NCBI RefSeq assembly: GCF_018457175.1 | Contig: NZ_JAGFNU010000003.1 | Span: forward strand, 124,001 to 188,000 | Source: Pseudohalocynthiibacter aestuariivivens | GTDB taxonomy: Bacteria; Pseudomonadota; Alphaproteobacteria; Rhodobacterales; Rhodobacteraceae | DNA length: 64,000 nt | Direction: 5' to 3' | Shown: piece after piece, positions 7,566-16,556 of the stretch | Position numbering within the stretch: position 1 is the stretch's first letter | How the letters are laid out: the number at the start of each line of letters is the position of its first letter | The notes under the pieces: model-generated | The model's input: only the letters and a program-made list of their open reading frames with translations | What the model was told of the DNA's origin: nothing | The model's database searches: none | Program-made: the position numbers and the translations under genes

Positions 7566-8827
7566 CAGTCAGCGACCCTGCCAACCACCAACGAGGCGTT
7601 GGTGCCGCCAAATCCGAAAGAGTTTGAAAGTGCAATGTTGATTTCGCGTTTCACGGCTTTCAACGGCGCAAGGTCAAGTTTTGGTTCAACTTCTGGGTTG
7701 TTTAAATTCAACGTCGGTGGTGCGATCTGATCCCGGATCGCAAGCATGCAAAAAATTGCTTCAATCGCTCCCGCAGCGCCCAAAAGGTGCCCTGTGGCTG
7801 ACTTGGTTGAAGACATCGTCGCTTTTGCAGCCGAATTCCCCATCAAACGCTCTACAGCGCCCAGTTCGATGGTGTCCGCCATGGTCGATGTGCCATGCGC
7901 GTTGATATAGTCAATATCACCGGGGCTTACATTGGCACGCGCAAGCGCTGCTTTCATCGAACGATAGCCGCCGTTTCCGTCAGAGGACGGTGCGGTAATG
8001 TGATACGCGTCACCCGACAAACCATACCCAAGAACCTCGGCGTAAATTTTTGCACCACGCGCCTTGGCGTGCTCATATTCTTCGAGGACAACAATGCCGG
8101 CACCTTCGCCCATAACAAAACCATCACGGTCACTGTCATAAGGTCGGCTGGCTGATTTTGGGTCATCCGCAAATTTGGTGGAAAGCGCTTTGCAGGCGTT
8201 GAAACCGGCAATGCCAATCTCGCTGATCGGGCTTTCAGCGCCGCCGGCGACCATCACATCCGCGTCCCCCCACTGAATGAGACGGGCTGCATCACCGATT
8301 GCATGCGCGCCCGTAGAACAGGCCGTCACAACTGCATGGTTTGGCCCTTTAAAACCAAAACGAATTGAGACCTGACCACCAACCAGATTGATCAGCGCGC
8401 TTGGAATAAAGAAGGGCGAAACCCGTCGTGGTCCCTTTTCGTTCAGCAAGATCGCAGTGTCGGCAATTGCGCTCAGCCCACCGATGCCAGATCCAATCAT
8501 AACACCCGTGCGTTCACGGCTTGCTTCGTCCTGGGGCTGCCAGCCCGCGTCTTCAACCGCCTGAACAGCCGCTGCCATGCCGTAAAGGATGAAATCATCG
8601 ACTTTACGCTGTTCTTTCGGCTCCATATATTTGTCCGGATTGAACGTATGGTTGTCGCCATTGCCACGCGGAATTTCACAAGCATATTTCGTCGCGACGC
8701 GCGCCGAATCAAAACGTGTGATTAACCCCGCCCCCGACTCGCCGTCCAGAAGACGGCGCCAGGTTGCTTCCACGCCATCGGCCAATGGCGTGACAATTCC
8801 CATTCCAGTTACAACGACTCGACGCAT
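7565..8827 (-). CDS. fabF: 3-oxoacyl-[acyl-carrier-protein] synthase II
   Basis: A 420-residue condensing enzyme of fatty acid elongation. The active-site Cys170 lies in VVTACSTGAHAIG, and the two histidines in NAHGTSTMADT and TGHLLGAAGAIEA. It ends with SFGFGGTNASLVV, typical of FabF. It lies in the fabD-fabG-acpP-fabF cluster, with a HisA-like gene between it and acpP. An AGAGGGACTAAGG-type ribosome site precedes the ATG. Confidence 0.97.
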   Translation of the reverse strand: MRRVVVTGMGIVTPLADGVEATWRRLLDGESGAGLITRFDSARVATKYACEIPRGNGDNHTFNPDKYMEPKEQRKVDDFILYGMAAAVQAVEDAGWQPQDEASRERTGVMIGSGIGGLSAIADTAILLNEKGPRRVSPFFIPSALINLVGGQVSIRFGFKGPNHAVVTACSTGAHAIGDAARLIQWGDADVMVAGGAESPISEIGIAGFNACKALSTKFADDPKSASRPYDSDRDGFVMGEGAGIVVLEEYEHAKARGAKIYAEVLGYGLSGDAYHITAPSSDGNGGYRSMKAALARANVSPGDIDYINAHGTSTMADTIELGAVERLMGNSAAKATMSSTKSATGHLLGAAGAIEAIFCMLAIRDQIAPPTLNLNNPEVEPKLDLAPLKAVKREINIALSNSFGFGGTNASLVVGRVAD

Positions 8828-8924
8828 GCCTTAGTCCCTCTTCTGTCCCGAAGTTCCAGAACGGATACCGCACCTTGGGTAAGAGGGGCAAGCCAAAGCT
8901 CTCAGAAGTTGTGGTTTCCTGCCG

Positions 8925-9668
8925 TCAGATAAATTCCGCAACGCTCTCAACCTCTGATCGCGCGGCTGCCAAAGCCTCTTCGAGGCTTAGCGTTTTGCGG
9001 AACAGAGCGCGACTTACAATAGCGCCAGCAACGTTGCCAGCATATTTCAAGCGCGAAACGTCATCAGCAACGCGTACAAGCCCGTTGGCGATAACAGGCG
9101 TGCGTGTCCGTCCAACCAACGCCGAGACCAGGCTAAGAGAGGCTTCAGTGTCTTCAACATCTGCATCAATATCTGTGATAATAATCGCGGCAAAAGGGAC
9201 GCCATCAAATTCTTCAAGAAACGCAGCAGGTTCAAAGGCGCTGGACGTTTTCCAGCCTTCCGTCATCACTTTGCCCTGCCAGACGTCGACAGCCAGTACG
9301 ATCTGGTCCGGATAGAGCCGCGCCAGTCTTTTGACGAGAACCGGGTCAAGCGCGGCAAGCGTGCCAATGACAACGCGTCCGGCACCCTTCTCGATCCATC
9401 CACTAACTTGTTCTTGCGTACGAATGCCTCCGGCAATCTGCACCGGAATCCCGGCTGTCAGAATGATTTCCGCAATCAAATCTTCGTTACAATCATCCCC
9501 GACGATTGCATCGAAATCTGTTATTTGCATCCATTCTGCGCCCGCCACCGCAAATTCACGCGCTTTTTCGACCGGATCTACATGCCAAATCATTGGCTCA
9601 TCCAGACGACCACGGTTCAGGCTCACACAGCGGCCTTTTTGTAGTTCTATTGTTGGATAGATAATCAT
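8925..9668 (-). CDS. HisA/HisF-related TIM-barrel protein (divergent HisA paralogue)
   Basis: A 247-residue protein with HisA architecture. I start at the ATG 9666-9668 because GAGGAGG precedes it; the upstream extension in frame has no ribosome site. True HisA begins with a motif like PAIDL, whose Asp is the catalytic base; here it is PTIEL, so residue 8 is Glu. The second acid (LAVDV, Asp128) is kept, but the usual TDI-RDG loop has become TDIDADVEDT. It is therefore unlikely to be the histidine-pathway isomerase. It sits between acpP and fabF, away from his genes. Function unknown. Confidence 0.75.
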   Translation of the reverse strand: MIIYPTIELQKGRCVSLNRGRLDEPMIWHVDPVEKAREFAVAGAEWMQITDFDAIVGDDCNEDLIAEIILTAGIPVQIAGGIRTQEQVSGWIEKGAGRVVIGTLAALDPVLVKRLARLYPDQIVLAVDVWQGKVMTEGWKTSSAFEPAAFLEEFDGVPFAAIIITDIDADVEDTEASLSLVSALVGRTRTPVIANGLVRVADDVSRLKYAGNVAGAIVSRALFRKTLSLEEALAAARSEVESVAEFI

Positions 9669-9898
9669 AAGATCCTCCTCACGTCGAACGACGTTCAAAA
9701 GCCCTTACCTGGCAATCTACACGCTCAGGCAACTTGGCGTTTCGATCTAACTCTTCCTCTATTAGCTCCCTTGAGGCGTGTTCTGTCAATCGTCAGATCA
9801 CCTTTCTGGGTATGCTATCGTAAATTTGATGGATCAAGTTTCGATCTTGAGGCCGTCTATAGAGACACGCAAACAAACAACATGGTCTAAAACGACGA

Positions 9899-9922
9899 AC
9901 GGCGCCCCAAAAGGGACGCCGT
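9899..9922 (-). terminator. Terminator after acpP
   Basis: On the minus strand a 10-bp stem ACGGCGTCCC / GGGGCGCCGT (one G-T pair) with a TTTT loop is followed by TCGTCGTTTT. It lies 27 bases past the acpP stop and would separate acpP from the HisA-like gene. Confidence 0.75.
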
Positions 9923-9948
9923 CATCAATTTTGGTTGCTTAAATAAGC

Positions 9949-10182
9949 TTAGGAAGCTTCGGTGATGAACTTCGTCGCATCGCCAAAAGTCTGAATGGTC
10001 TCGGCTGCGTCATCCGGAATCTCGATGCCGAACTCTTCCTCAAACGCCATAACCAATTCAACGGTGTCAAGGCTGTCTGCGCCAAGGTCGTCAATGAAGG
10101 AAGCGTTTTCGACGACTTTTCCTTCTTCCACACCGAGGTGCTCAACGACGATTTTCTTAACGCGATCTGCGATGTCGCTCAT
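9949..10182 (-). CDS. acpP: Acyl carrier protein
   Basis: A 77-residue acidic protein with the phosphopantetheine attachment motif [10 protein letters not shown]; Ser37 would carry the arm. Length and sequence are typical. It carries growing acyl chains between the Fab enzymes encoded on either side. GAGGAAATAAA precedes the ATG, and a strong hairpin terminator follows the stop, consistent with acpP being more highly expressed than its neighbours. Confidence 0.97.
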   Translation of the reverse strand: MSDIADRVKKIVVEHLGVEEGKVVENASFIDDLGADSLDTVELVMAFEEEFGIEIPDDAAETIQTFGDATKFITEAS

Positions 10183-10349
10183 TTTATTTCCTCACAGTTT
10201 TCGGGTCTGGCCCGATTTTCTCTTGACCTTCCGGCCGCTCATGTCCCGATGCGCGGGACTGCCTGACGTTCAGAACGTCCAGCAAAATCTTCGCCGCCTA
10301 TAGCATACTGATGCGCCAAGGCAAACGCTTTCGAAGCCCAAAAGGGTTG

Positions 10350-11087
10350 CTACAACATGGCCATACCACCGTTCACATGCAAGGTCGTTCCTGTGACATA
10401 CCCTGCTTCGGCGCTGGAAAGGTATAGAACTGCGGCCGCGATTTCACCCGCTTCCCCCATGCGCCCGGCAGGGACATTCGTCAATATCCCGGTTTTCTGA
10501 TCGTCCGTCAGTTTTTCTGTCATCGCCGTCGTTATGAACCCCGGCGCAACACAGTTGACGGTGATTCCCCGACTCGCGACTTCGTAAGCGATGGATTTTG
10601 ACATTCCCACCATGCCTGCCTTTGAGGCTGCATAATTCGCCTGCCCCGGGTTGCCGGTTGCGCCGACAACTGAACTGATATTCACAATCCGTCCCCAACG
10701 CGCTTTCATCATTCCACGCATCACGCCGCGGCACAGGCGCATCGTTGATGTCAGGTTCACCTCCAACACACTCGACCATTCCTCATCCGACATACGCATG
10801 AAGATATTGTCACGTGTGATGCCCGCGTTATTGACCAGTACATCAACACTTCCCATCGCCTCAGCCGCTTGTTTGGGGAGCGTAGTCACAGCTTCGGCGT
10901 CGCTCAGATTGCAGGGCAAAACATGTGCACGCTCTCCAAGCTCTGCGGCCAAAGCCTCAAGCGGGTCAACACGCGTACCGGACAGAGCAACCGTGGCACC
11001 CGCTTCGTGCAGCGCCGCCGCAATTGCGCCGCCTATCCCGCCGGATGCTCCGGTGACCAACGCGTTCTTCCCCGTCAAATCAAACAT
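10350..11087 (-). CDS. fabG: 3-oxoacyl-[acyl-carrier-protein] reductase
   Basis: A 245-residue short-chain dehydrogenase. The ATG at 11085-11087 (MFDLTGKNALVTG) is chosen over one 13 codons upstream because AGAGGGACAGG precedes it. The NADPH site is TGASGGIGGAIA, NNAG follows, and the catalytic Ser-Tyr-Lys appears in NISSVVGATG and YAASKAG. It ends GGMAML as FabG usually does. It performs the first reduction of each fatty-acid elongation cycle. It lies between fabD and acpP. Confidence 0.96.
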   Translation of the reverse strand: MFDLTGKNALVTGASGGIGGAIAAALHEAGATVALSGTRVDPLEALAAELGERAHVLPCNLSDAEAVTTLPKQAAEAMGSVDVLVNNAGITRDNIFMRMSDEEWSSVLEVNLTSTMRLCRGVMRGMMKARWGRIVNISSVVGATGNPGQANYAASKAGMVGMSKSIAYEVASRGITVNCVAPGFITTAMTEKLTDDQKTGILTNVPAGRMGEAGEIAAAVLYLSSAEAGYVTGTTLHVNGGMAML

Positions 11088-11188
11088 ATACCTGTCCCTC
11101 TTTCTAAATTTGGCAACTGCCCTCAAAGGCCTGCTGCGTCACTTTTGTTAATTCGCATTGCCCAACGCCTTCGCGTGCAAATACGTGC

Positions 11189-12130
11189 TTAGGTTTTTAA
11201 AGCTTCAATCACTGCGGACACGTCTTCCGGTGTTCCGATTGCACGCGTTGCGACAGATCTGTCGATACGCCGGATCATTCCGGACAAGGCCTTGCCTGCA
11301 CCGATTTCCCATATTTCGCTCACGCCCTGATCCGCCATCCATTGTACGGACTCGCGCCAGCGCACGGACCCGGTAACCTGTTGAACCAGCAAATCGCTTA
11401 TCTCTGACGCATCGCTCACTGCTGCAGCTCTAACGTTCGCCACAACCGGCACAGCAGGTGCCAAAACCTCGACACCTGCAAGCGCTTCTTCCATTGCGCG
11501 AGCAGCGGGTTCCATGAGGGCGCAATGGAAAGGGGCAGACACCGGCAGCAAAACGGCGCGTTTAGCACCGCGAGATTTCGCAATCTCCAGCGCGCGCTCG
11601 ACCGCCTTTTTGTGGCCTGACACAACAACCTGACCAGGATCATTGTCATTTGCAGCCTGGCAGACCTGTCCTTGTGCCGCCTCAGAGGCCACTTCGGTCG
11701 CTGTAGCAAAATCCAGCCCAAGGAGTGCCGCCATGGCACCGACGCCGACAGGCACGGCCTGTTGCATCGCCTGCCCACGGATGCGAAGCAAGCGCGCCGT
11801 ATCCGCAACGCTGATGGCTCCAACGGCTGCCAAGGCAGAATATTCACCCAGCGAATGCCCCGCCACATAAGACGCTGACGCTGTTGTAACGCCTTCGGCC
11901 TCAAGCGCGCGCATTGCCGCCAATGAGGTCGCCATCAGTGCAGGTTGTGCATTTTCCGTCAGCGTTAGCGAATCTTGGTCGCCTTCCCAGATCAGCGCGC
12001 TCAGTTTTTCCCCAAGGGCCTCGTCCACCTCGTCAAAAATGGCCTTCGCTGCCGGGTATGCCTCGGCAAGGGCACGACCCATCCCTATCGTTTGGGCGCC
12101 TTGACCCGGAAAAACAAATGCACGGCTCAT
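11189..12130 (-). CDS. fabD: Malonyl-CoA:ACP transacylase
   Basis: A 313-residue enzyme loading malonate onto acyl carrier protein. FPGQGAQ is at the N-terminus, catalytic Ser93 lies in AGHSLGEYSA, and the active-site His in SAPFHCALM. Length is standard. It is the first gene of the fabD-fabG-acpP run. CGAGGAGACATC precedes the ATG. The divergent cytochrome b561 gene starts 157 bases away, so promoters for both directions must lie in that gap. Confidence 0.97.
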   Translation of the reverse strand: MSRAFVFPGQGAQTIGMGRALAEAYPAAKAIFDEVDEALGEKLSALIWEGDQDSLTLTENAQPALMATSLAAMRALEAEGVTTASASYVAGHSLGEYSALAAVGAISVADTARLLRIRGQAMQQAVPVGVGAMAALLGLDFATATEVASEAAQGQVCQAANDNDPGQVVVSGHKKAVERALEIAKSRGAKRAVLLPVSAPFHCALMEPAARAMEEALAGVEVLAPAVPVVANVRAAAVSDASEISDLLVQQVTGSVRWRESVQWMADQGVSEIWEIGAGKALSGMIRRIDRSVATRAIGTPEDVSAVIEALKT

Positions 12131-12287
12131 GATGTCTCCTCGTGATATTTAGGTTTTTCTAGCAGATACCGCGCGCAAAGCCATGCTGCAATCAATTGGC
12201 TGCATTCTTGCAGAGGGAATGTGCGTCAAAGGCGTTGAAAAAACCGCTCGACCCGCCCAATGTGCTGCGACACATCCGGAGACTTTT

Positions 12288-13493
12288 ATGGCCCTTCAGA
12301 ATACATCCACACGCTTTGGCGCCGTCACCAAAATTTTTCACTGGTTGACCGCCCTTCTTATACTGACACTTATTCCGCTCGGAATTATCGCACATGGCGC
12401 ACCTTTTTCGACCGGAGAAGAGATTGCTTTTAAAGCGCTTTTGTTTTCAATCCATAAAACGCTGGGTGTTACCGCATTTTTTGTTGCCTTGACCCGTATC
12501 CTCTGGGCGTTAACGCAGCCCAAACCGCGCCTGCTGAACGCAGATCACAAGGCTGAAGCGTTTCTTGCTGAAACAATTCACTGGCTGCTTTACTCTGCCC
12601 TGCTGCTGGTACCCCTGACGGGCTGGATCCATCATGCCGCCACAACAGGGTTTGCGCCAATCTGGTGGCCGTTTGGTCAGGAACTGCCGTTTGTTCCAAA
12701 AGACACGCATCTTGCGCATCTGTTCGCTTCGCTTCACTTTAGCTTTGAGCGGGTTCTGGCTTTCTCTGTGCTGTTGCATATCGCAGGCGCGGTCAAACAC
12801 CATTTGATAGATAAAGACGCGACATTGCGCCGGATGCTGCCTGGTCAGCCGCCACTACCTGCACTATTGCCAGACCATAAAAACCGCCTGCCCATCCTTG
12901 GGGCAGTTGCTGTATATCCGTTCGCCCTGACAGTCGGCGCGTTTCTCTGGTATTTCCCAGGTCTTGAAACGGTAGAGGTCACCCCGACCACCGAATTGGA
13001 GGAATCCTCAGGAAACTGGAAAGTAAGCGAGGGAACATTAAGCCTGACGATCAAACAATTCGGAAGCGATGTTACCGGCGAATTCGGCGAATGGTCAGCG
13101 GACATTACGTTTGACGATACACCGGGGCTTCAAAACCCGGGATCAGTAAAAGTTACGGTTAACACTACGAGTTTATCCCTCGGCTCTGTCACGGATCAGG
13201 CCATGGGCCCAGATTTCTTCGATGTGCAAAACCACCCGCAGGCGGTCTTTTTGGCCAAAATTTTTCCGGTTCCTGACGGGTATGTCGCAGAGGGCACGCT
13301 GACACTGAAAGGGATTGAAGTTCCGATCACACTGCCCTTCTCGCTTCGCATCGAAGAAGACGCTGTACGAATGAATGCGAACACGACGCTGCAACGGCTT
13401 GATTTTGGGATTGGCAGCAACATGCCCGATGAATCTTCGCTTGGCTTTTCGGTTGGAGTGTCGATCGAACTGAATGCCTTGCGCAACGACTAA
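12288..13493 (+). CDS. Cytochrome b561 - YceI fusion protein
   Basis: A 401-residue two-domain protein. Residues about 1-195 form a four-helix cytochrome b561-type membrane domain (KIFHWLTALLILTLIPLGI, FSIHKTLG, TGWIHHA, LHFSFERVLAFSVLLHIAG) with paired His for b hemes. After a further hydrophobic segment near residue 215, the C-terminal 180 residues are a YceI lipocalin-like domain (LTIKQFGSDVTGEFGEWSADITFDD, DFFDVQNHPQAVF). GGAG before the ATG at 12288 decides the start over an upstream ATG. It probably links membrane electron transfer to an isoprenoid or quinone ligand. A separate YceI is encoded convergently. Confidence 0.88.
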   Translation: MALQNTSTRFGAVTKIFHWLTALLILTLIPLGIIAHGAPFSTGEEIAFKALLFSIHKTLGVTAFFVALTRILWALTQPKPRLLNADHKAEAFLAETIHWLLYSALLLVPLTGWIHHAATTGFAPIWWPFGQELPFVPKDTHLAHLFASLHFSFERVLAFSVLLHIAGAVKHHLIDKDATLRRMLPGQPPLPALLPDHKNRLPILGAVAVYPFALTVGAFLWYFPGLETVEVTPTTELEESSGNWKVSEGTLSLTIKQFGSDVTGEFGEWSADITFDDTPGLQNPGSVKVTVNTTSLSLGSVTDQAMGPDFFDVQNHPQAVFLAKIFPVPDGYVAEGTLTLKGIEVPITLPFSLRIEEDAVRMNANTTLQRLDFGIGSNMPDESSLGFSVGVSIELNALRND

Positions 13494-13505
13494 GGTACAT
13501 AAAAA

Positions 13506-13537
13506 GGCCGCCGGATTTACCGGCGGCCAATCTTTTT
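13506..13537. terminator. Bidirectional terminator between the fusion gene and yceI
   Basis: A perfect 9-bp stem GGCCGCCGG / CCGGCGGCC with loop ATTTA is flanked by AAAAA on the left and AATCTTTTT on the right, so it can end transcripts from both convergent genes. Confidence 0.85.
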
Positions 13538-13553
13538 CAACGATGTTTTCAGC

Positions 13554-14135
13554 TTACTCTGCTTTGCCGACTTCGATAGAAATCATGACTTCTACTTCGT
13601 CGCTTACAAACGGCGCAAACTTGCCAAGGCCAAAATCGCTCCGCAGCAAGGTTGTTGTGCCGTCAAAACCAGCCCAGTCCTTGTTGGCCATCGGGTGCAT
13701 TCCCGCCTGATTAAGTTTTGCATCAAGAACAACAGGTTTTGTCACGCCATTCAGCGTCAGGTCACCTGTGATCAGCGCGGTATTTTCACCTGTTACTTCA
13801 ATTCCGGTTGATTCAAAGCTGATCATTTCTTCTGCGCTAGCATCAAAAAAATCTGGTGTCATGAAATGGTCAAAGCGGGCCTGCCAACCTGTCAGCATTG
13901 ACGAAAGAGGCATCGAAACTGAAACAGTTGAATTTGCAGGCTCATCCTTGTCAAACACGACAACACCTTCAAAACCCGAGAACATCCCGTAAGTTGTCGA
14001 ATAGCCGAGGTGGTTGTAGGAAAATACGATTTGGCTGTGGCCACCATCCAACATATATTTTTCGGCTGAGCCAACGCCAGCATTCGCAATTGTTGAGATA
14101 CCAGCAAAAGCAGCGGCGAGTAATGCAGTTTTCAT
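13554..14135 (-). CDS. YceI family periplasmic protein
   Basis: A 193-residue protein. A signal peptide ends near ANAGVGS (residues 1-20). The mature part has the YceI signature: YMLDGGHSQIVFSYNHLGYSTTYGMFSGF, then HFMTPDFFDA and LTLNGVTKPV. YceI proteins are lipocalin-like and bind polyisoprenoid chains such as quinone precursors. It is convergent with the b561-YceI fusion, so two YceI domains are encoded within 2 kb. Its promoter carries a palindromic operator. Confidence 0.92.
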   Translation of the reverse strand: MKTALLAAAFAGISTIANAGVGSAEKYMLDGGHSQIVFSYNHLGYSTTYGMFSGFEGVVVFDKDEPANSTVSVSMPLSSMLTGWQARFDHFMTPDFFDASAEEMISFESTGIEVTGENTALITGDLTLNGVTKPVVLDAKLNQAGMHPMANKDWAGFDGTTTLLRSDFGLGKFAPFVSDEVEVMISIEVGKAE

Positions 14136-14213
14136 GTGATGTCGTCCCTAAACAAAAAAGATATCTTTTCTTTTCCACTCAAAGGAACTGTGCGCAATTC
14201 ACTATACTGTCAC

Positions 14214-14242
14214 ATTATATGTTCAAATTTGAACAGTTCCCG
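14214..14242 (-). promoter_or_regulatory. yceI promoter with a palindromic operator in the spacer
   Basis: On the minus strand TATAAT (14219-14214) lies 79 bases before the yceI ATG. Immediately upstream is the perfect 16-base palindrome TGTTCAAATTTGAACA (14220-14235), then GGGAAC as a possible -35. A protein bound to the palindrome would block RNA polymerase, so repression, for example by a MarR-type regulator, is likely. GTTC-N6-GAAC does not match the Rhodobacter LexA box as I recall it. Confidence 0.55.
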
Positions 14243-14244
14243 GG

Positions 14245-14895
14245 CTACTGCCCCATTGCAAGAGCTGCAGCCTTACCAACGCCAGCAGCAGTCTGCCGCT
14301 CATTTCTGGTCGTTTTATGCATACCGGGCCGCGGCGTTACACCTTTGATATCTTTACTCAAACGGCTCTGGATTTCCAAAAGCTCAGTTTCCAGCGCTTC
14401 GACACTTTCAACTGTTTGTTCATCGTCAGAGATCTGCAAAACCAATGTTGCCCGTTTTTCATCATCTTGCTGGCGAACCACGAAAATGTTACCAACCTGG
14501 TCAAAGGAGTGTCTAGCAATTTGGGTGGTCTGACCCTTTTTACTCCGCAAAACTTCACGAAATTCACCTTTGTTCAGGTCGACCTGCAGCTCATATTTCT
14601 GACTTGTCGTACCATACCAAAGCGCCAAAACGCCAAGTGCGCACAGAATAACGGTCATTCCCAATTTAAGGACGGCAACGTCGCTTCCCATAAAGGAACC
14701 AGGTAAGACCCAAAGACCCAAAGCCGCTACAACAGCACATAACCCAACGAAACCGACCAGCGCTTGTGTAATAATCTCTGACGATTTCTGCCTTGTCTTA
14801 TCTCGCAGAATGTAACCCCAATAGGTTTCGTCGACATTCAGGCTGCGTGAATGGGCTTCTTTGGCAACGTCGGTTGGATTGCTGTTAATTTGCAT
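14245..14895 (-). CDS. Hypothetical membrane protein with two transmembrane segments
   Basis: A 216-residue protein of unknown function. Residues about 40-66 and 77-95 are hydrophobic helices; the N-terminal 38 residues and the charged C-terminal 120 residues would lie on the same side. The soluble part (YELQVDLNKGEFREVLRSKKG, then VGNIFVVRQQDDEKRATLVLQISDD) resembles a small beta-rich domain. The tail is rich in Lys/Arg and Ala. CAGGAGACC precedes the ATG. It lies between yceI (same strand) and the divergent rpsF operon; no operon partner is clear. Confidence 0.7.
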   Translation of the reverse strand: MQINSNPTDVAKEAHSRSLNVDETYWGYILRDKTRQKSSEIITQALVGFVGLCAVVAALGLWVLPGSFMGSDVAVLKLGMTVILCALGVLALWYGTTSQKYELQVDLNKGEFREVLRSKKGQTTQIARHSFDQVGNIFVVRQQDDEKRATLVLQISDDEQTVESVEALETELLEIQSRLSKDIKGVTPRPGMHKTTRNERQTAAGVGKAAALAMGQ

Positions 14896-15098
14896 TTTCC
14901 AGGTCTCCTGATCTATCCAGGTCTTATTCCTGCGCGTCTAACAGGGCAAAAATTAGGCACCCTTGCATCAATTTCACGACCGTCTTATAAGGCCGCTTCC
15001 TTCCGCAATTTTCGGAACCAGTGCAGCCTCTCGTGAGTGGGTCGTGGAAGGGTTCAGTCCCCGCTCTTTGAAGTGCGCTTAAAATGAATGGAATACAC

Positions 15099-15470
15099 AT
15101 GCCGCTCTATGAGCATGTCTTTATCTCGCGTCAGGATATATCCAGCACGCAAGCCGAAGGTCTTATCGAACATTTTGGAACCGTATTGGCGGACAATGGC
15201 GGAAACGTTGTTGACCACGAATATTGGGGCGTCAAAACGATGGCCTACAAGATTAACAAAAACCGCAAAGGTCACTTTGCCTTCCTGCGCACCGATGCAC
15301 CCGCACCGGCCATTCAGGAAATGGAACGCCTTATGCGACTGCATGATGATGTGATGCGCGTTCTGACCATAAAGGTTGATGAGCATAAAGAAGGCCCATC
15401 CGTGCAAATGCAAAAACGTGATGATCGCGGCGACCGCGGTGATCGTGGAGATCGCGGCTCACGCCGTTAA
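15099..15470 (+). CDS. rpsF: 30S ribosomal protein S6
   Basis: A 123-residue protein starting MPLYEHVFISRQDIS; the ATG at 15099 is preferred over one five codons upstream because S6 starts with this MPLYE motif. The S6 core includes VDHEYWGVKTMAYKINKNRKGHF, followed by a C-terminal tail with DRGDRG repeats. S6 binds S18 on the small-subunit platform, and rpsR follows 29 bases downstream. The 200-base leader may contain an S6:S18 autoregulatory element, which I could not confirm by eye. Confidence 0.97.
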   Translation: MPLYEHVFISRQDISSTQAEGLIEHFGTVLADNGGNVVDHEYWGVKTMAYKINKNRKGHFAFLRTDAPAPAIQEMERLMRLHDDVMRVLTIKVDEHKEGPSVQMQKRDDRGDRGDRGDRGSRR

Positions 15471-15499
15471 TCTTGCAGATTAGGAAAGGACCATAAACC

Positions 15500-15727
15500 A
15501 TGGCATCTAAACCATTTTTCCGTCGTCGCAAGGTTTGCCCCTTCTCAGGTGATAATGCCCCTGCGATCGATTACAAAGACACCCGCCTGCTGCAGCGCTA
15601 CATCTCTGAGCGCGGCAAAATTGTTCCATCGCGCATCACGGCCGTATCCGCGAAAAAGCAACGCGAACTGGCACGCGCCATCAAACGCGCTCGCTTTCTC
15701 GCCTTGCTGCCCTACGCTGTGAAGTAA
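15500..15727 (+). CDS. rpsR: 30S ribosomal protein S18
   Basis: A 75-residue basic protein of normal length. It begins [18 protein letters not shown], and [23 protein letters not shown] is the conserved S18 core. A strong AGGAAAGG ribosome site precedes the ATG. It is the middle gene of rpsF-rpsR-rplI. Confidence 0.98.
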   Translation: MASKPFFRRRKVCPFSGDNAPAIDYKDTRLLQRYISERGKIVPSRITAVSAKKQRELARAIKRARFLALLPYAVK

Positions 15728-15739
15728 GGAGAAAGCACA

Positions 15740-16375
15740 ATGCAAGTAATCCTTCTTGAACGCGTCGCAAAGCTTGGCCAGATGGGCGAAGTGGTAGCAG
15801 TCAAAGACGGCTACGCACGCAACTTCCTGTTGCCTCAGGGCAAAGCGCTTCGTGCATCTCAAGCGAACATTGCTTCGTTTGAAGCGCGCAAAGCGCAGCT
15901 TGAGACCGAAAACCTCGAAACCAAAACAGAAGCCGAAGCGATGGCTGCAAAGCTGAACGGTCAGCAATTCATCGTGATTCGTTCTGCGTCTGATTCTGGT
16001 TCGCTCTATGGCTCTGTCACAACACGTGACGCAGCTGACGCAGCAACCGAGAACGGTTTCACCGTGAATCGCAAGCAGATCATCCTGATCGCCCCAATTA
16101 AAGAATTGGGCATACATGATGTGACCGTCCACCTTCATCCGGAAGTTGATGCAACCATCAGCCTCAACGTCGCGCGTTCGGCTGAAGAAGCTGACCTGCA
16201 GGCTGCTGGAAAATCCATCCGGGAACTGGCTGCTGAAGAAGAAGCGGAAGCAGAATTCGAAATCTCCGAACTTTTCGATGATATCGGTTCCGCTGCTCTG
16301 GAAGACGATATCGGCACTGACAAAGCAGAAGCAGAGCCTGAGGAAGAAGCAAAAGCAGAGTCTGACGAAGACTGA
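15740..16375 (+). CDS. rplI: 50S ribosomal protein L9 with an acidic C-terminal extension
   Basis: A 211-residue protein. The N-terminal L9 domain starts [36 protein letters not shown] and a long helix links it to the C-terminal domain ending near residue 150. About 60 further residues are very rich in Glu, Ala and Asp ([33 protein letters not shown]). Standard L9 is about 150 residues. The tail is low complexity and probably disordered. AAGGAGAAAG precedes the ATG, and a strong terminator follows. Confidence 0.97.
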   Translation: MQVILLERVAKLGQMGEVVAVKDGYARNFLLPQGKALRASQANIASFEARKAQLETENLETKTEAEAMAAKLNGQQFIVIRSASDSGSLYGSVTTRDAADAATENGFTVNRKQIILIAPIKELGIHDVTVHLHPEVDATISLNVARSAEEADLQAAGKSIRELAAEEEAEAEFEISELFDDIGSAALEDDIGTDKAEAEPEEEAKAESDED

Positions 16376-16398
16376 TCTGCAATTCATCCAGAAATTTA

Positions 16399-16430
16399 AT
16401 GCCGCGTGGACACTTCACGCGGCATTTTTT
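16399..16430 (+). terminator. Terminator of the rpsF-rpsR-rplI operon
   Basis: A 10-bp stem ATGCCGCGTG / CACGCGGCAT with a 7-base loop is followed by TTTTT, 24 bases after the rplI stop. Confidence 0.88.
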
Positions 16431-16556
16431 ATGTCGTTTTCGCTGTGTCCTTACTGCCATCTTTGTTAACGAAAAGTTAACAATTGCAGAGCACCATCTG
16501 GCTGATCAGCAACTAATCGCTTATCGTTGCGTAAAAATTATTGAAGCGATCAGCAG

